DNA of 64,000 nucleotides, taken from assembly GCF_025567195.1 (NCBI RefSeq), contig NZ_JAOQJF010000015.1:9353-73352 (forward strand), written 5' to 3'. The translations under genes were made by a program, and so were the position numbers. This stretch comes from Alitiscatomonas aceti. GTDB lineage: Bacteria; Bacillota; Clostridia; Lachnospirales; Lachnospiraceae. The notes beneath the pieces were generated by a model. That model was not told the origin of the DNA. It saw nothing but the letters and a program-made list of their open reading frames with translations, and ran no database searches. This document shows, piece after piece, positions 51,866 to 60,431 of this stretch. How positions within the stretch are numbered: position 1 is the stretch's first letter; every line of letters begins with the position of its first letter.

Positions 51866-52478
51866 TCCAAACTCCTCCATCATCCATTTTTTTCTTTGGT
51901 TTTCGATATAAAAGGATCCCCAGAAGGATTCCCAGGATCAATCCGGCCACATGGGCTGCATTATCTACACCCGAACTGGTGAGCCCCATATACAGGGAAA
52001 GAACGATCATAACGGCTAACTGCTTCGTCTGCAGATCCTCCAGACGTCCCTTATTGACAGCCACCGCATAAAACAGTCCGCCGATCACTCCAAAGATCGC
52101 CCCTGATGCTCCGGCAGATACCACCATAGGGTCATTATTTCCTATCATCATGGAGATCCAGTTGGCTCCGATCCCGCTGAACAGGTACAGGATCAGATAT
52201 TTTACATGTCCCAGGGCCCTTTCCAGGTTATCTCCCAGAGCAAACAGAACGATCATGTTATTCACCAGGTGGCTGATTCCAAAATGCATGAACATGGCCG
52301 TCAGAAGACGGTAATATTCCCCGTCTTCTATGACTGCCGCCTTCAGCATTGCCCCTTTTGTATACATAAAATATGCATCCTCAGAGGATCCGGCCGCTTC
52401 CAGGTATAAAAAAACCAGAGCGTTCACCGCCATCAGTATCCAGTTTATATATGACTTTTTCCTGGCGGTATCTTCCAT
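51855..52478 (-). CDS. Rhomboid intramembrane serine protease
   Basis: A 207-residue membrane protein with six segments. The catalytic Ser is in GASGAIFGVIGG and the catalytic His in NAAHVAGLILG; FMHFGISHLVNNMIVL supplies the conserved His-Asn pair. It cleaves membrane proteins within their transmembrane helices; substrate unknown. The C-terminal tail is basic. AAAGGG is eight bases before the ATG. Confidence 0.93.
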   Translation of the reverse strand: MEDTARKKSYINWILMAVNALVFLYLEAAGSSEDAYFMYTKGAMLKAAVIEDGEYYRLLTAMFMHFGISHLVNNMIVLFALGDNLERALGHVKYLILYLFSGIGANWISMMIGNNDPMVVSAGASGAIFGVIGGLFYAVAVNKGRLEDLQTKQLAVMIVLSLYMGLTSSGVDNAAHVAGLILGILLGILLYRKPKKKMDDGGVWNER

Positions 52479-52550
52479 TCCCTCAGCCCTTTCCTGCCGT
52501 CATAATATCATACCTTTTACAGTCCCGCAATGGAACGTAACTGGATAAGC

Positions 52551-53651
52551 CTAGTCCATAATACCCAGGCCCCTCGCCACAATCGTGATAAAATCCTGAA
52601 CATTGGTCACCATGGTAGTGGCTGACAGGCTTCCTCTGTCCAGAAGCTTATTGACTACAAATTCGTCTGCATCTACTGTATAAAGATACAGCGGCCGTAT
52701 GGTGCCATCTTCCAGGACCCTGAACGACGGCGTCATATTGCCTGTGGCAATGGTATGAAGCATGGTAGCCAGACAGATAACACAGGTGGATTTTTTTACA
52801 AGCTGTCTCATGGCCCTCTGGCCTGCATAAGCGTCTCCAATCACCTCCGGCATCGGACCGTCATCACGGATCGATCCCGTCAGTACAAAAGGAACCTGCT
52901 TCTTTACACAGCTGTATATGATCCCATTGTCGATTTTGTAATCTTCAATGAACTGGGGGATCGATCCGCTCCTGCGGACCCGGTTGATCACGTCCAGATG
53001 GTTATAATGGCCATTGGGCATGGAAACCTGGGTATAGATATCCTGTCCCAGGGCCGTATGGAGGAGAGCCCCCTCCAGATCATGGGTCGCCAACGCATTT
53101 CCGGCCATCAGTCCATGGGCATACCCATTCTCCACAAGCGCCTGCATCGCTTTTCTGGCATTATGATCAAAGGAAAATGCCGGTCCCATGACCCATAAGA
53201 TATTTCCATGCTCCTTCTCATATTTCAAGAGCTCCAGGAGATTATCGTAATCTCTGGCATAAGACGTTTCTCTGCTGCGCCCCTGTCGGAACACGAACTT
53301 TTCCTTTTCAGACGTTTCTTCGGTCTCAAAGCCTGTATTATGGACATAAATTCCCTCCTGGCACTGTTCGCTGCGGCCCAGGATCACCTTCTGCCCTTGT
53401 TTCAGGTTTCTGTTTTCCACCACCTCCAGGTGTCCATCCTCACAGATCACCACGCTGGAATCCATGCGGCTTTCTTCCGCCAGCACCCACTGGCCGCCGA
53501 TCTTAAAATATTCCGGATACATGGATGTACTGTGGAAATATTCCGGTGCAACTCCATCTTTTTCCACAAGCTCCCATTTTACCTCTGGCGCGCTCACAAA
53601 CTGAGGGAGCGAAAAGTCCGGGTGATGGTATTCTGGTAATTTGAATGGCAT
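52551..53651 (-). CDS. TIGR00300/LOR-SDH-type protein (ornithine cyclodeaminase-like)
   Basis: A 366-residue protein. An N-terminal domain with ILGRSEQCQEGIYVHNTGFE precedes a deoxyhypusine synthase-like Rossmann region: ILWVMGPAFSFDHNARKAM, LMAGNALATHDLEGALLHTALGQD, VLTGSIRDDGPMPEVIGDAY and a final VDADEFVVNKLLDRGSLS. This is the LOR/SDH bifunctional-type domain, which in cyanobacteria and archaea forms ornithine cyclodeaminase activity. Whether this clostridial form makes proline is not known. The ATG follows AGGAGG by six bases; the frame upstream runs into the FHA gene without a real start. Confidence 0.75.
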   Translation of the reverse strand: MPFKLPEYHHPDFSLPQFVSAPEVKWELVEKDGVAPEYFHSTSMYPEYFKIGGQWVLAEESRMDSSVVICEDGHLEVVENRNLKQGQKVILGRSEQCQEGIYVHNTGFETEETSEKEKFVFRQGRSRETSYARDYDNLLELLKYEKEHGNILWVMGPAFSFDHNARKAMQALVENGYAHGLMAGNALATHDLEGALLHTALGQDIYTQVSMPNGHYNHLDVINRVRRSGSIPQFIEDYKIDNGIIYSCVKKQVPFVLTGSIRDDGPMPEVIGDAYAGQRAMRQLVKKSTCVICLATMLHTIATGNMTPSFRVLEDGTIRPLYLYTVDADEFVVNKLLDRGSLSATTMVTNVQDFITIVARGLGIMD

Positions 53652-53811
53652 GTCATTCCTCCTCTCGCCCGCTTCACGCGGATATATTTTTTTCATTATA
53701 TCATAAATCCCTATTCTTTTGGTGCACATTGGAATTATAAAATGAAAATTTTTAGTCCGCCGCCCGCATGCTCTGCGTATCTGGTTCCGAGAAAGGACGA
53801 TCACTCGGGTC

Positions 53812-55260
53812 TTACCGGAACCGGAACCTTCTTCCAGCGATCTCCACTTCGCTGCCCGACTCAAGGCTGCACGTCTCATTGGCCTCCAGAAGTCTTCCAT
53901 TTACTTTTGTTCCATTAGTAGAATTCAGGTCTGTAATGGTATAGGCTCCGTCCTTCTCTTCTATTTTTACATGAAGCCGGCTGACGCCCGGCTCATTCAG
54001 ACAAAAATCTGCCATTTCCCGGCTTTTCCCGATCAGGAATGGAAAATATGTCAGAGGGATCTCCAAATTTCCGGAAAACGCTGTCAGCTTCCGGCTTTCT
54101 ATTTCCAAAGGCCTGGCTGCCAGAAGGATCGTCTGGAACTCCTCTTCCTTTTCTTCCCTCTGTTCTGCAGCAGGCCGGCTGGAAATTCTCCCCGCATCCG
54201 CCTCCTCTTCCCTAAAATATACCTCCCATGGTTCTGTCTTTTCCCGGTCCTCCCCCTCTGGACCACGCTCCTCCTGCCGCCTGGAATCCGCCTTTCCTTT
54301 CCCAGTTCCGGCCTTCACCCCCGACAACAGAAACACTTCCACCGCCAAAAGGACCATCTCTGCAGCCCCAAGAATCCATTTATACTGAAACAGGCCATGG
54401 ATTCCAAAAAGAGCAGCTGCAGCCGCCGGAAGAACTGCCATAAGTATTCCGACGGCTATGGCAACTGTCTTTAAGACCCTATCCCTCTCCCCTCCCCTTC
54501 CATGGTCTGATCCGCAGACCCTTGAAGAGGATTTTTCTGTCCTTCTCTCCTTCATCCATTCCCCAGATTCCCGCTCTCCGTTTTCTGTATCCATTTTCCA
54601 AAGATCCTGTCTTTTTTCCTCCTCCGTTCCGGTCTGCCCGCCTGTACGGTTCCTGGAGACCTCTTTTTCTTCCGCTTCGCCGTTTTTTCCAGCCTCTGAC
54701 TCTGCCCTGGCCTTTTCCAGACACTTTCCGATCTCCTCAAGTCCGAAATTCTCTTTTCTGGACTCACGGAAAATGGCAAATGCCAGCACCACGGCCTCCC
54801 CGTCCCTGTGGTCCACGTGATCCAGCAGATATTGAGACAGTTCGCGGAATCCCTGGGAAAAATCCCATCTGCCACCAGGTACCAGGCAGAACGAGCATTG
54901 GAAGGAATCCGGATCCACATAGATCATTTCCGGGGTCAGATCCATGGATTTTTCGTCTAAAAGGTACCTCTCTGTCTGCTTCAGAGAAAATAAAAAATCT
55001 GCCGCCAGCCGTTCCAGTTCTTTTCCCCTTAAATTCCTGTGCTCCAGGATCCTCCCCAGCGGCTGTCTGGACGTAACATCATAATAGAACCACCGCTCCC
55101 CATCCACCTGCTTTTCTCGAAATGGAAGAAAGCCCGGGATCCTGTTTTCTGTCAGCATCCGCACCGTATATTCTTCATTTTTCTCCGGTCCCGGCTTCAG
55201 GACCATATAATTCCGGTTCATTTCCCGTCTGAACTCCACTTCCCCCATCATCCTGGCCAT
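53812..55260 (-). CDS. DUF6382-FHA protein of the Tad locus
   Basis: A 482-residue protein. Residues 1-180 match DUF6382 (FRREMNRNYMVLKPG, FYYDVTSRQPLGRIL, MIYVDPDSFQCSFCLVPGG). A charged linker (190-265), two membrane segments (about 272-322), another charged linker and a C-terminal FHA domain follow: LIGKSREMADFCLNEPGVSRLHVKI and LNSTNGTKVNG, which would bind phosphothreonine. The order is typical of Lachnospiraceae Tad clusters, where it may link Ser/Thr kinase signalling to the pilus. It overlaps the preceding TadE-like gene by 86 bases if this ATG is used; later in-frame ATGs are possible. Confidence 0.85.
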   Translation of the reverse strand: MARMMGEVEFRREMNRNYMVLKPGPEKNEEYTVRMLTENRIPGFLPFREKQVDGERWFYYDVTSRQPLGRILEHRNLRGKELERLAADFLFSLKQTERYLLDEKSMDLTPEMIYVDPDSFQCSFCLVPGGRWDFSQGFRELSQYLLDHVDHRDGEAVVLAFAIFRESRKENFGLEEIGKCLEKARAESEAGKNGEAEEKEVSRNRTGGQTGTEEEKRQDLWKMDTENGERESGEWMKERRTEKSSSRVCGSDHGRGGERDRVLKTVAIAVGILMAVLPAAAAALFGIHGLFQYKWILGAAEMVLLAVEVFLLSGVKAGTGKGKADSRRQEERGPEGEDREKTEPWEVYFREEEADAGRISSRPAAEQREEKEEEFQTILLAARPLEIESRKLTAFSGNLEIPLTYFPFLIGKSREMADFCLNEPGVSRLHVKIEEKDGAYTITDLNSTNGTKVNGRLLEANETCSLESGSEVEIAGRRFRFR

Positions 55261-55645
55261 TCCCCATTTCTGTCAGGGCCGCTGTCCTCCGTAAAAATAG
55301 CTCCGGACGGAACGCTCCCCTTTCTATTTCCAGCGCCCACGCTCCAGCAGACGCATATCCCGAAATCTTTCCTGTTTTTCTTTTAAGCCTGGCGCTGTAT
55401 TTCCCCAGCCAGAGCCTGGGATTTCCCTGTTCCTCTGCCTGCCCGGTAAAATAAGTATCCTCTTTCTTTTCATCCCTGTTATAGGAGGCCCGTTCCAGAG
55501 CCTCTTCCAGGATCATAGAACCGGTTATCTCATCATGGATCGTATAGGCCTCTTTTATGGTCATTCCCATAACCATAAAGACCAGACCAAGGACCAGCGC
55601 CGCCTCCACCGTAAAGCTGGCCGCAAGCCGCCGTTCTTTTTTCAG
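55175..55645 (-). CDS. TadE-like pseudopilin
   Basis: About 156 residues. LKKERRLAASFTVEAALVLGLVFMVMGMTIKEAYTIHDEITGS is a TadE/TadG-type N-terminus: short basic leader, then a hydrophobic helix starting TVEAA that is processed by the prepilin peptidase. The rest is soluble. No ATG, GTG or TTG lies at the right place; a CTG that overlaps the stop codon of the prepilin peptidase gene (CTGA) is the best start, with possible translational coupling. A GTG within the helix would lose the leader. The 3' end overlaps the FHA gene. Confidence 0.6.
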   Translation of the reverse strand: MKKERRLAASFTVEAALVLGLVFMVMGMTIKEAYTIHDEITGSMILEEALERASYNRDEKKEDTYFTGQAEEQGNPRLWLGKYSARLKRKTGKISGYASAGAWALEIERGAFRPELFLRRTAALTEMGNGQDDGGSGVQTGNEPELYGPEAGTGEK

Positions 55646-56064
55646 GAAAGCACCAGCCAGAGTCCCACTGGAAGCAGAAAGGGGAGGAACGGAAGCCTTT
55701 TCTGCCGGACGCCGACACCTCCGATGAAGGATGCGGCCATATATGCAAGGCTGTACACACTGCAAAAAATGAGCCCCGATAAAAAAAGCATAAAATTTTC
55801 TGTTGGCTCCAGAAAAAAACCGGTCACAATAAAAAACCATCCGTCTCCCTCCCCGATCCCTCCATCCGTGATCTGTCCCAGTATCAGAAGAAAGATCCCT
55901 ACCGCTGCTGATGACAGCAGCCCAAGTACACTGCGCCCGGAAAGCAATGAAACGGCTGCGCCAAGGCTCCCTGCCGCCGCCAGGAACCCCTGCCCCACGG
56001 TCCTGCTCCGGAGATCCTGCCAGACCGCCCACACCAGAAATATCAGAAATATCCATTTTCCCAT
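55642..56064 (-). CDS. A24-family prepilin peptidase (TadV/CpaA-like)
   Basis: A 140-residue membrane protein with four to five segments. The two catalytic aspartates lie in WAVWQDLRSRTVG and in GGIGEGDGWFF (GxGD motif). It lacks the methyltransferase domain, like the short TadV form, and cleaves the leader of the Flp and TadE-type prepilins encoded around it. It starts four bases after the upstream TadE-like gene. Confidence 0.9.
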   Translation of the reverse strand: MGKWIFLIFLVWAVWQDLRSRTVGQGFLAAAGSLGAAVSLLSGRSVLGLLSSAAVGIFLLILGQITDGGIGEGDGWFFIVTGFFLEPTENFMLFLSGLIFCSVYSLAYMAASFIGGVGVRQKRLPFLPFLLPVGLWLVLS

Positions 56065-56068
56065 TCAG

Positions 56069-57106
56069 TTAACCGCCTCCCTCTGCTTTCTTTCTGGATG
56101 CACAGTAAGAGCATACGCCCAGGTGTCCCACATCCTCCAGATCCACTTTCCGGACGTAGGAGACCATGGAGCTGCAGGCCCGGTTAAAATGATAATGCCC
56201 GCCTCCTGCGGTCACATACACCGTCCGGTCCCCATGCCCGGAGTCCGCACACCGGGAGCAGGGGCGGTAACGCTCTCCGAACTGGTTTGTCATTTTTTCT
56301 GCCTGATTTAAGGATACAGCTTCATATGCATTGGAAATATAATGGCAGTCCCTATACAAGTGGTACCTGCCCATACCTGCTCCCACATACACGGCATGTC
56401 CGTTTCCCTCACCGGCTTCTGTCGTATGCTCTCCCGACTCCGTCAGCTTTCCTTCCAGACCGATCCATCCCCTCCTTCTGGAAGCTGCCTTCATGGTAAT
56501 TCCCTGTCTGTATACAGGAAAGAATGGGATCCTTTCCGTATATTCCACTTCCAGGCAGATATTTCCCGATGGATCCGGAGCCTTTGCATCCTTCACAGTC
56601 ACATGGTCCACAAGCTTTTCTGCTTTTCCCTGGATCCACAGTCCGGCTGCTGCTCCAGAAAGAAGCTCCACATATCCACTGGATAGACCGCCTTCCCCGT
56701 CCACAGCTCCACCTGCGGAGCCGGATCCATTTCCAGTCCCCTCACCGCTCCCAGGTTCCAGCTCCTTCAGATACACAGCCTGACTTAATTCTTCGCTAAA
56801 GCATTCCAGCGCCGTCTGGACCTGTCTCTGCCGGTCCAGCCACCGCACAGGCTCCATGAGCGCAGCTGCAAAAAACAGCCAGAGCGGAAGACAAAGGGCG
56901 GCTTCCACCGTCATACTGGCAGAGACGCGCCGGGAATGTCCGGAGATGAATGGCAGTACCCTCTTTCCCAGGATAAAAACAATATTTATTAAGGGGAGAA
57001 TGCAAGGTACTTGGAGAGACATTGCACACTGGTAATGCAATTTGGATTTTAGAAATGTGCCTTTCAGCATATGAGAATAACAATCTGAAAAAGAGGGCAC
57101 CGCCAT
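56069..57106 (-). CDS. TadE-like protein with two Ada-type zinc modules
   Basis: A 345-residue protein. After a hydrophobic leader region, SRRVSASMTVEAALCLPLWLFFAAALMEPV (about 58-87) is a TadE-type helix. A soluble Gly/Ser-rich part follows, and then two related modules of about 45 residues at the C-terminus: VYVGAGMGRYHLYRDCHYISNA to YRPCSRC and VYVTAGGGHYHFNRACSSM to VCSYC. Each has Tyr-His, a Cys and a final C-x-x-C, as in the Ada metal-binding domain. They should bind one zinc each outside the membrane. GGAGG lies just ahead of the start. Confidence 0.78.
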   Translation of the reverse strand: MAVPSFSDCYSHMLKGTFLKSKLHYQCAMSLQVPCILPLINIVFILGKRVLPFISGHSRRVSASMTVEAALCLPLWLFFAAALMEPVRWLDRQRQVQTALECFSEELSQAVYLKELEPGSGEGTGNGSGSAGGAVDGEGGLSSGYVELLSGAAAGLWIQGKAEKLVDHVTVKDAKAPDPSGNICLEVEYTERIPFFPVYRQGITMKAASRRRGWIGLEGKLTESGEHTTEAGEGNGHAVYVGAGMGRYHLYRDCHYISNAYEAVSLNQAEKMTNQFGERYRPCSRCADSGHGDRTVYVTAGGGHYHFNRACSSMVSYVRKVDLEDVGHLGVCSYCASRKKAEGGG

Positions 57107-57118
57107 TCACCTCCGTTC

Positions 57119-58987
57119 TTAATATGCCCAGGCTGTTTCCACAGTCTGCCAGTACTCATCCTTCATAAGAAACAAATGCTGTTGGGATATCTCTGTGCGG
57201 ATCTCCACCTCACAGGCACAGGCATCCGTCGAAAAGTCCTTCTGTTTTTTTCTTACATTCCACTGGATCACATCCATCATCCTGTAATTTCTCACAGCCT
57301 TATCCTCCAGGAACAGCAGGATCCTGATATAATCCTCATATCCGCTGCCGGAAGCTTCCATATCCGGCCTCCCCTCCAGAAACTCCATGGCCAGCAGCCC
57401 GTCCAGACTCAGATGCCATGTGCTGTCCGTTTTCCAGAATCCGGTCTTCCCGCCGTCCAGAAGCCCACGCACATCCCAGACGGCCTCTCCCAGAGCCCAG
57501 AGGCTTAAGATCAGAAAACCGATGATCAGTCCTGCCGCCGCATTTCCTCCGGAAACCGCTGCTGCCAGGCCGTCTGCCTGGGCTTTCTTATCTGCCGCAT
57601 TAAGGAGATACAAAAGGTTCATGGCCGCCCGGATCATAAGGAGCTGTTCCACGGTCTTGGCCAGGTTATCCCGGTCAGAGCCTTTTCCGCAGAGAAGATA
57701 TTCCTGTTCATAATCCAGGGCCTGATCCGCCAGCTCCTCACGGCTTTCGCTTTTTTTCAGAAAGGAGTCAAAATACAGGAGTATGTATTCGTTCACCAGA
57801 AGCTGGGCTGCCAGCCCGTTGGACTCTGTTTTTTCTTCAGACTGTTCTTTTGAAGGACCATTCTGTCCGGCTCTGACTCTTTTTTCTGAAAGCTTTACTC
57901 CCTTTGGTATTACCAGCTTCAGAAGGTCTCCGCTCAGCATCTCCTCCAGCCGGTCCAGAGCGCTGGATTTTTCCTGGTCCACAGGCTCCTGCACTGCTGC
58001 TTCCGGTATCTGGACCATATCCATAAGCTCCTGGATCTGATCCCAGTCCGGCCCCGTCTCATCTTCTTCCCCATTTTCCTCATGCTCCCCATCTCCTCCT
58101 TCCTCCAGAAGCTCTGAAATTTCCTCCAGACGGACAGCCTCCGCCTCCAGCTGATCTTTCATCTCCTGACAGCGCCCCTGAAATTCCCTGGCGGCCTCTT
58201 CCACACTCTGATACGCCGCCAGCTCCATATCCATGGTTTCCGACGCCTGCGGCTCCATCCCTTCCCTTCTTTCTTCCCCTCTGGCAGACCGGCTGTCCTC
58301 AGAAAGAGCCTCCACCTCCTTTTGATACCGATCCGCCAGAGCAGGAAACTTTCCGATCTTTTTCAAAAGTCTCTTTATTTCCGTTTCCATTTTTCCAGCC
58401 CTTTCATCCGCAGCCGCCTCTGCTGCCCGTATCCTTGACCGCTCCATATCCTCCAGCGCAGCCTCCACCTCCCTCCTGACCTTTTCAAGCCGCCTTGTAT
58501 GCCTTCCGGCCTGGCGGCATACCTTAAATACAGTCCTGAAGTCTCCTGCCCGGGAAGCGTCCCTTGCGCTCTCCGCGACCCCGGACAGATCTCCGGCAAT
58601 ATCCGGCAGGCGGTACCGGGCATAGGAGAGGATCCCGTCCTCCAGAGGCTTTCCTGCATGGTCCTGCATATTCAGAATGGCTGTGACCTCCCGGCTCTTC
58701 CGCTTCATCGGATACAGGTTCTCCTGTTCCAGATAAAAATCCAGATACGTATCGAAGGAACGCCCAATGGCCTCTGGAGACTCATACTCCAGGAACAAAA
58801 GATGGTACATATCCCACAGATTCCGGTTATACTGGCTCATAACAGAGGCCATGGCTGAATTGGCGGCCATCGTAAGGTACAGTCTGGCTCCCGCCGTCCG
58901 GGCCGATTCCAGAAGTCCCATAAAAAGCGACAGGATACACACCAGCGTAAGGCTCAGAAACACAGTGATCTCTCCCCTTTTTTTCAT
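57119..58987 (-). CDS. DUF5702 protein of the Tad locus
   Basis: A 622-residue protein starting KKRGEITVFLSLTLVCILSLFMGLLESARTAGARL, a TadE/TadG-like N-terminal helix preceded by the GEITVFLSL motif of DUF5702. Most of the remaining protein is helical and Glu/Arg-rich (coiled coils about 150-310), with hydrophobic stretches near 495-525. The family is a regular member of clostridial Tad loci and probably a large extracellular minor pilin or assembly factor. It follows the small pilin gene by two bases. Confidence 0.85.
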   Translation of the reverse strand: MKKRGEITVFLSLTLVCILSLFMGLLESARTAGARLYLTMAANSAMASVMSQYNRNLWDMYHLLFLEYESPEAIGRSFDTYLDFYLEQENLYPMKRKSREVTAILNMQDHAGKPLEDGILSYARYRLPDIAGDLSGVAESARDASRAGDFRTVFKVCRQAGRHTRRLEKVRREVEAALEDMERSRIRAAEAAADERAGKMETEIKRLLKKIGKFPALADRYQKEVEALSEDSRSARGEERREGMEPQASETMDMELAAYQSVEEAAREFQGRCQEMKDQLEAEAVRLEEISELLEEGGDGEHEENGEEDETGPDWDQIQELMDMVQIPEAAVQEPVDQEKSSALDRLEEMLSGDLLKLVIPKGVKLSEKRVRAGQNGPSKEQSEEKTESNGLAAQLLVNEYILLYFDSFLKKSESREELADQALDYEQEYLLCGKGSDRDNLAKTVEQLLMIRAAMNLLYLLNAADKKAQADGLAAAVSGGNAAAGLIIGFLILSLWALGEAVWDVRGLLDGGKTGFWKTDSTWHLSLDGLLAMEFLEGRPDMEASGSGYEDYIRILLFLEDKAVRNYRMMDVIQWNVRKKQKDFSTDACACEVEIRTEISQQHLFLMKDEYWQTVETAWAY

Positions 58988-58989
58988 GA

Positions 58990-59139
58990 TCAGTACACCT
59001 CTTTTGACTGCTTGCTGATCTCCGAAAAAATATTGTTCAAAAGCTGATTGATCTGTTTTTTAAAGATGATCACCAATCCGATCAGTACCACCATAAAATC
59101 CAGTACCTGCCCCGGAATGCTTGAAAATACTTGTTTTAT
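58990..59139 (-). CDS. Flp1-like small pilin, non-standard AUA start
   Basis: Forty-nine codons read KQVFSSIPGQVLDFMVVLIG then LVIIFKKQINQLLNNIFSEI and SKQSKEVY, the hydrophobic helix plus polar tail of Flp1-type pilins in Lachnospiraceae Tad loci. It is two bases ahead of the DUF5702 gene. GGAGTGAT is seven bases before an ATA, and no ATG, GTG or TTG fits, so an AUA start is likely; an ATG 15 codons on would delete the N-terminal half of the helix. A transposon lies directly upstream, so a changed or lost start codon is the other reading. Confidence 0.55.
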   Translation of the reverse strand: MKQVFSSIPGQVLDFMVVLIGLVIIFKKQINQLLNNIFSEISKQSKEVY

Positions 59140-59185
59140 CTTTCACATCACTCCGATGTGTAAATTATTTTTCTTTTTAATTTAG

Positions 59186-59230
59186 TAAAAAAGCAGACTC
59201 TTGGATATCCTCTTGTCCAAAAGTCTGCTC
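59186..59230 (-). terminator. Terminator of the Tn554-like operon
   Basis: AGCAGACT and AGTCTGCT form the stem; a run of six T follows on the minus strand, about 20 bases past the last TnpC-like gene. Confidence 0.8.
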
Positions 59231-59247
59231 TCTTACTTTATGTAAAA

Positions 59248-59616
59248 TTATCTATTTTCTTTCAACCTCTGATTTTCCTCTTCTAGTAATTCTATCTGCA
59301 GCTCTAGCTCTTTAATTCGTCTCTTGTATAAAATCATTTGTCTTTTCAGCTGTTTATTAACTTCCTCAGTTGCTCTATCAAAAATTGCCTTTTTAGGATT
59401 ATAACATTCCCCCTGCTTCAACTGTGCATCTTCTACCATTTGTTTGGCCTGTAAATTTCTATAAAAATAACTTCTATCAACTCCTGCATATTTTGCCAAT
59501 GTAGTAATCGAGATCCTCTCCTTTCTTCGGAGCATCGCATCAATCTCTCTCTGAATAATTTCTAAATTCTCTTTTTCTTGTTGTTTCTTGAGACCTACGA
59601 TTTTATCATACTTCAT
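59248..59616 (-). CDS. TnpC-like (DUF6262) protein, third of three
   Basis: A 122-residue protein. RISITTLAKYAGVDRSYFYRN is a helix-turn-helix, and the C-terminal half (about 80-122) is a coiled coil rich in Lys/Glu. TnpC of Tn554 is an accessory factor that helps and orients transposition. It overlaps the preceding paralogue by four bases (ATGA) and is more diverged from the other two in the central part. Confidence 0.75.
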   Translation of the reverse strand: MKYDKIVGLKKQQEKENLEIIQREIDAMLRRKERISITTLAKYAGVDRSYFYRNLQAKQMVEDAQLKQGECYNPKKAIFDRATEEVNKQLKRQMILYKRRIKELELQIELLEEENQRLKENR

Positions 59617-59987
59617 TTAACATCACTCACACCTTTCTGTTGCCTTCGCAAAGTATCTAACTCTGATTCCAGCTTTTGATTTTCCGCTTTCAATTTTATA
59701 ATTTCAATTCTCATAGCTAACAACTTTTCCTTATACTCATCAAGGAGTTCCGCTTCGTCTATGTTCATTTTATAGCTTTGATTTTGAATATCAACAGCTT
59801 TATGTACTTCTTCTTTGATTTTTTCATTTCTGTAGAAAAACGAGTTAGATAATCCTGTTCTTTTGCATAATCCGGAAACTGTAATCCTTTCACCCTCATT
59901 ACGCATTCTTTGAATTTCTTCCATTGCTAGTTTTACTTTTTGCCTACTTTTCTCCTGGCTCATTTCGATGATTTTATTTGCTTTCAT
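59613..59987 (-). CDS. TnpC-like (DUF6262) protein, second of three
   Basis: A 124-residue protein with the same plan: KIIEMSQEKSRQKVKLAMEEIQRM, HTH GLCKRTGLSNSFFYRNEKIKEEV, and a coiled-coil tail. It lies 15 bases after the first paralogue and overlaps the third by four bases, so all three are one translational unit. Confidence 0.75.
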   Translation of the reverse strand: MKANKIIEMSQEKSRQKVKLAMEEIQRMRNEGERITVSGLCKRTGLSNSFFYRNEKIKEEVHKAVDIQNQSYKMNIDEAELLDEYKEKLLAMRIEIIKLKAENQKLESELDTLRRQQKGVSDVK

Positions 59988-60002
59988 CTTTAATCACAAC
60001 CT

Positions 60003-60431
60003 TTATAGTTTTTTCAACAACGCAATCTCCTTTCGATCCAACCGTTTCTTCAATGTGTCCACCTCTTTTTGAAGTATACTGCACTTTTGGAGAAGCTGCT
60101 CATTTTCAACCTTTAACCTTTGATTCTCTGACTGACAGCTGGTAAAATCCTTCTTCAATTCCTGAAAATTATAACCCACAACATTTGTTTCTTCAGATGG
60201 CTGCTGTACATCTATCCGCCGTGGCAGTTTGACAGCTTCCTCAAGTCTCTGACGGACTTGCATATTCTTATAAAAAAATCCTCTTGATAAACCTGTCCAA
60301 CGAACCAATTCTGTTACAGATATCGGCATCCCTCTGGCACTCATATCATCGATTGCCCGAATCGCCTTTTTTATTTTCTGCTCACTCTCAGCTTTGTTAA
60401 CAGCTATCATCTTATCATATTTCATACCCAT
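60003..60431 (-). CDS. TnpC-like (DUF6262) protein, first of three
   Basis: A 142-residue protein: KYDKMIAVNKAESEQKIKKAI, HTH SVTELVRWTGLSRGFFYKN, a Pro/Glu linker and a Leu-rich coiled coil (about 95-142). Its ATG lies in the 3' end of the recombinase gene, overlapping by 17 bases. AAGGAG is four bases before the first ATG; a second ATG two codons on has looser spacing. Confidence 0.75.
   Translation of the reverse strand: MGMKYDKMIAVNKAESEQKIKKAIRAIDDMSARGMPISVTELVRWTGLSRGFFYKNMQVRQRLEEAVKLPRRIDVQQPSEETNVVGYNFQELKKDFTSCQSENQRLKVENEQLLQKCSILQKEVDTLKKRLDRKEIALLKKL

Noticed and set aside
53652..53900. N-terminal extension of the TIGR00300-type protein by 83 residues.
   Set aside because: The extension overlaps the C-terminal FHA coding sequence in another frame, is Arg/Lys-rich and shadow-like, and the ATG at 53651 has an AGGAGG site.
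59137..59160. The pilin as a plain truncated pseudogene.
   Set aside because: SD, spacing, reading frame and gap to the DUF5702 gene are all intact; only the start codon is unusual. I therefore keep it as a gene with an AUA start and record the alternative.
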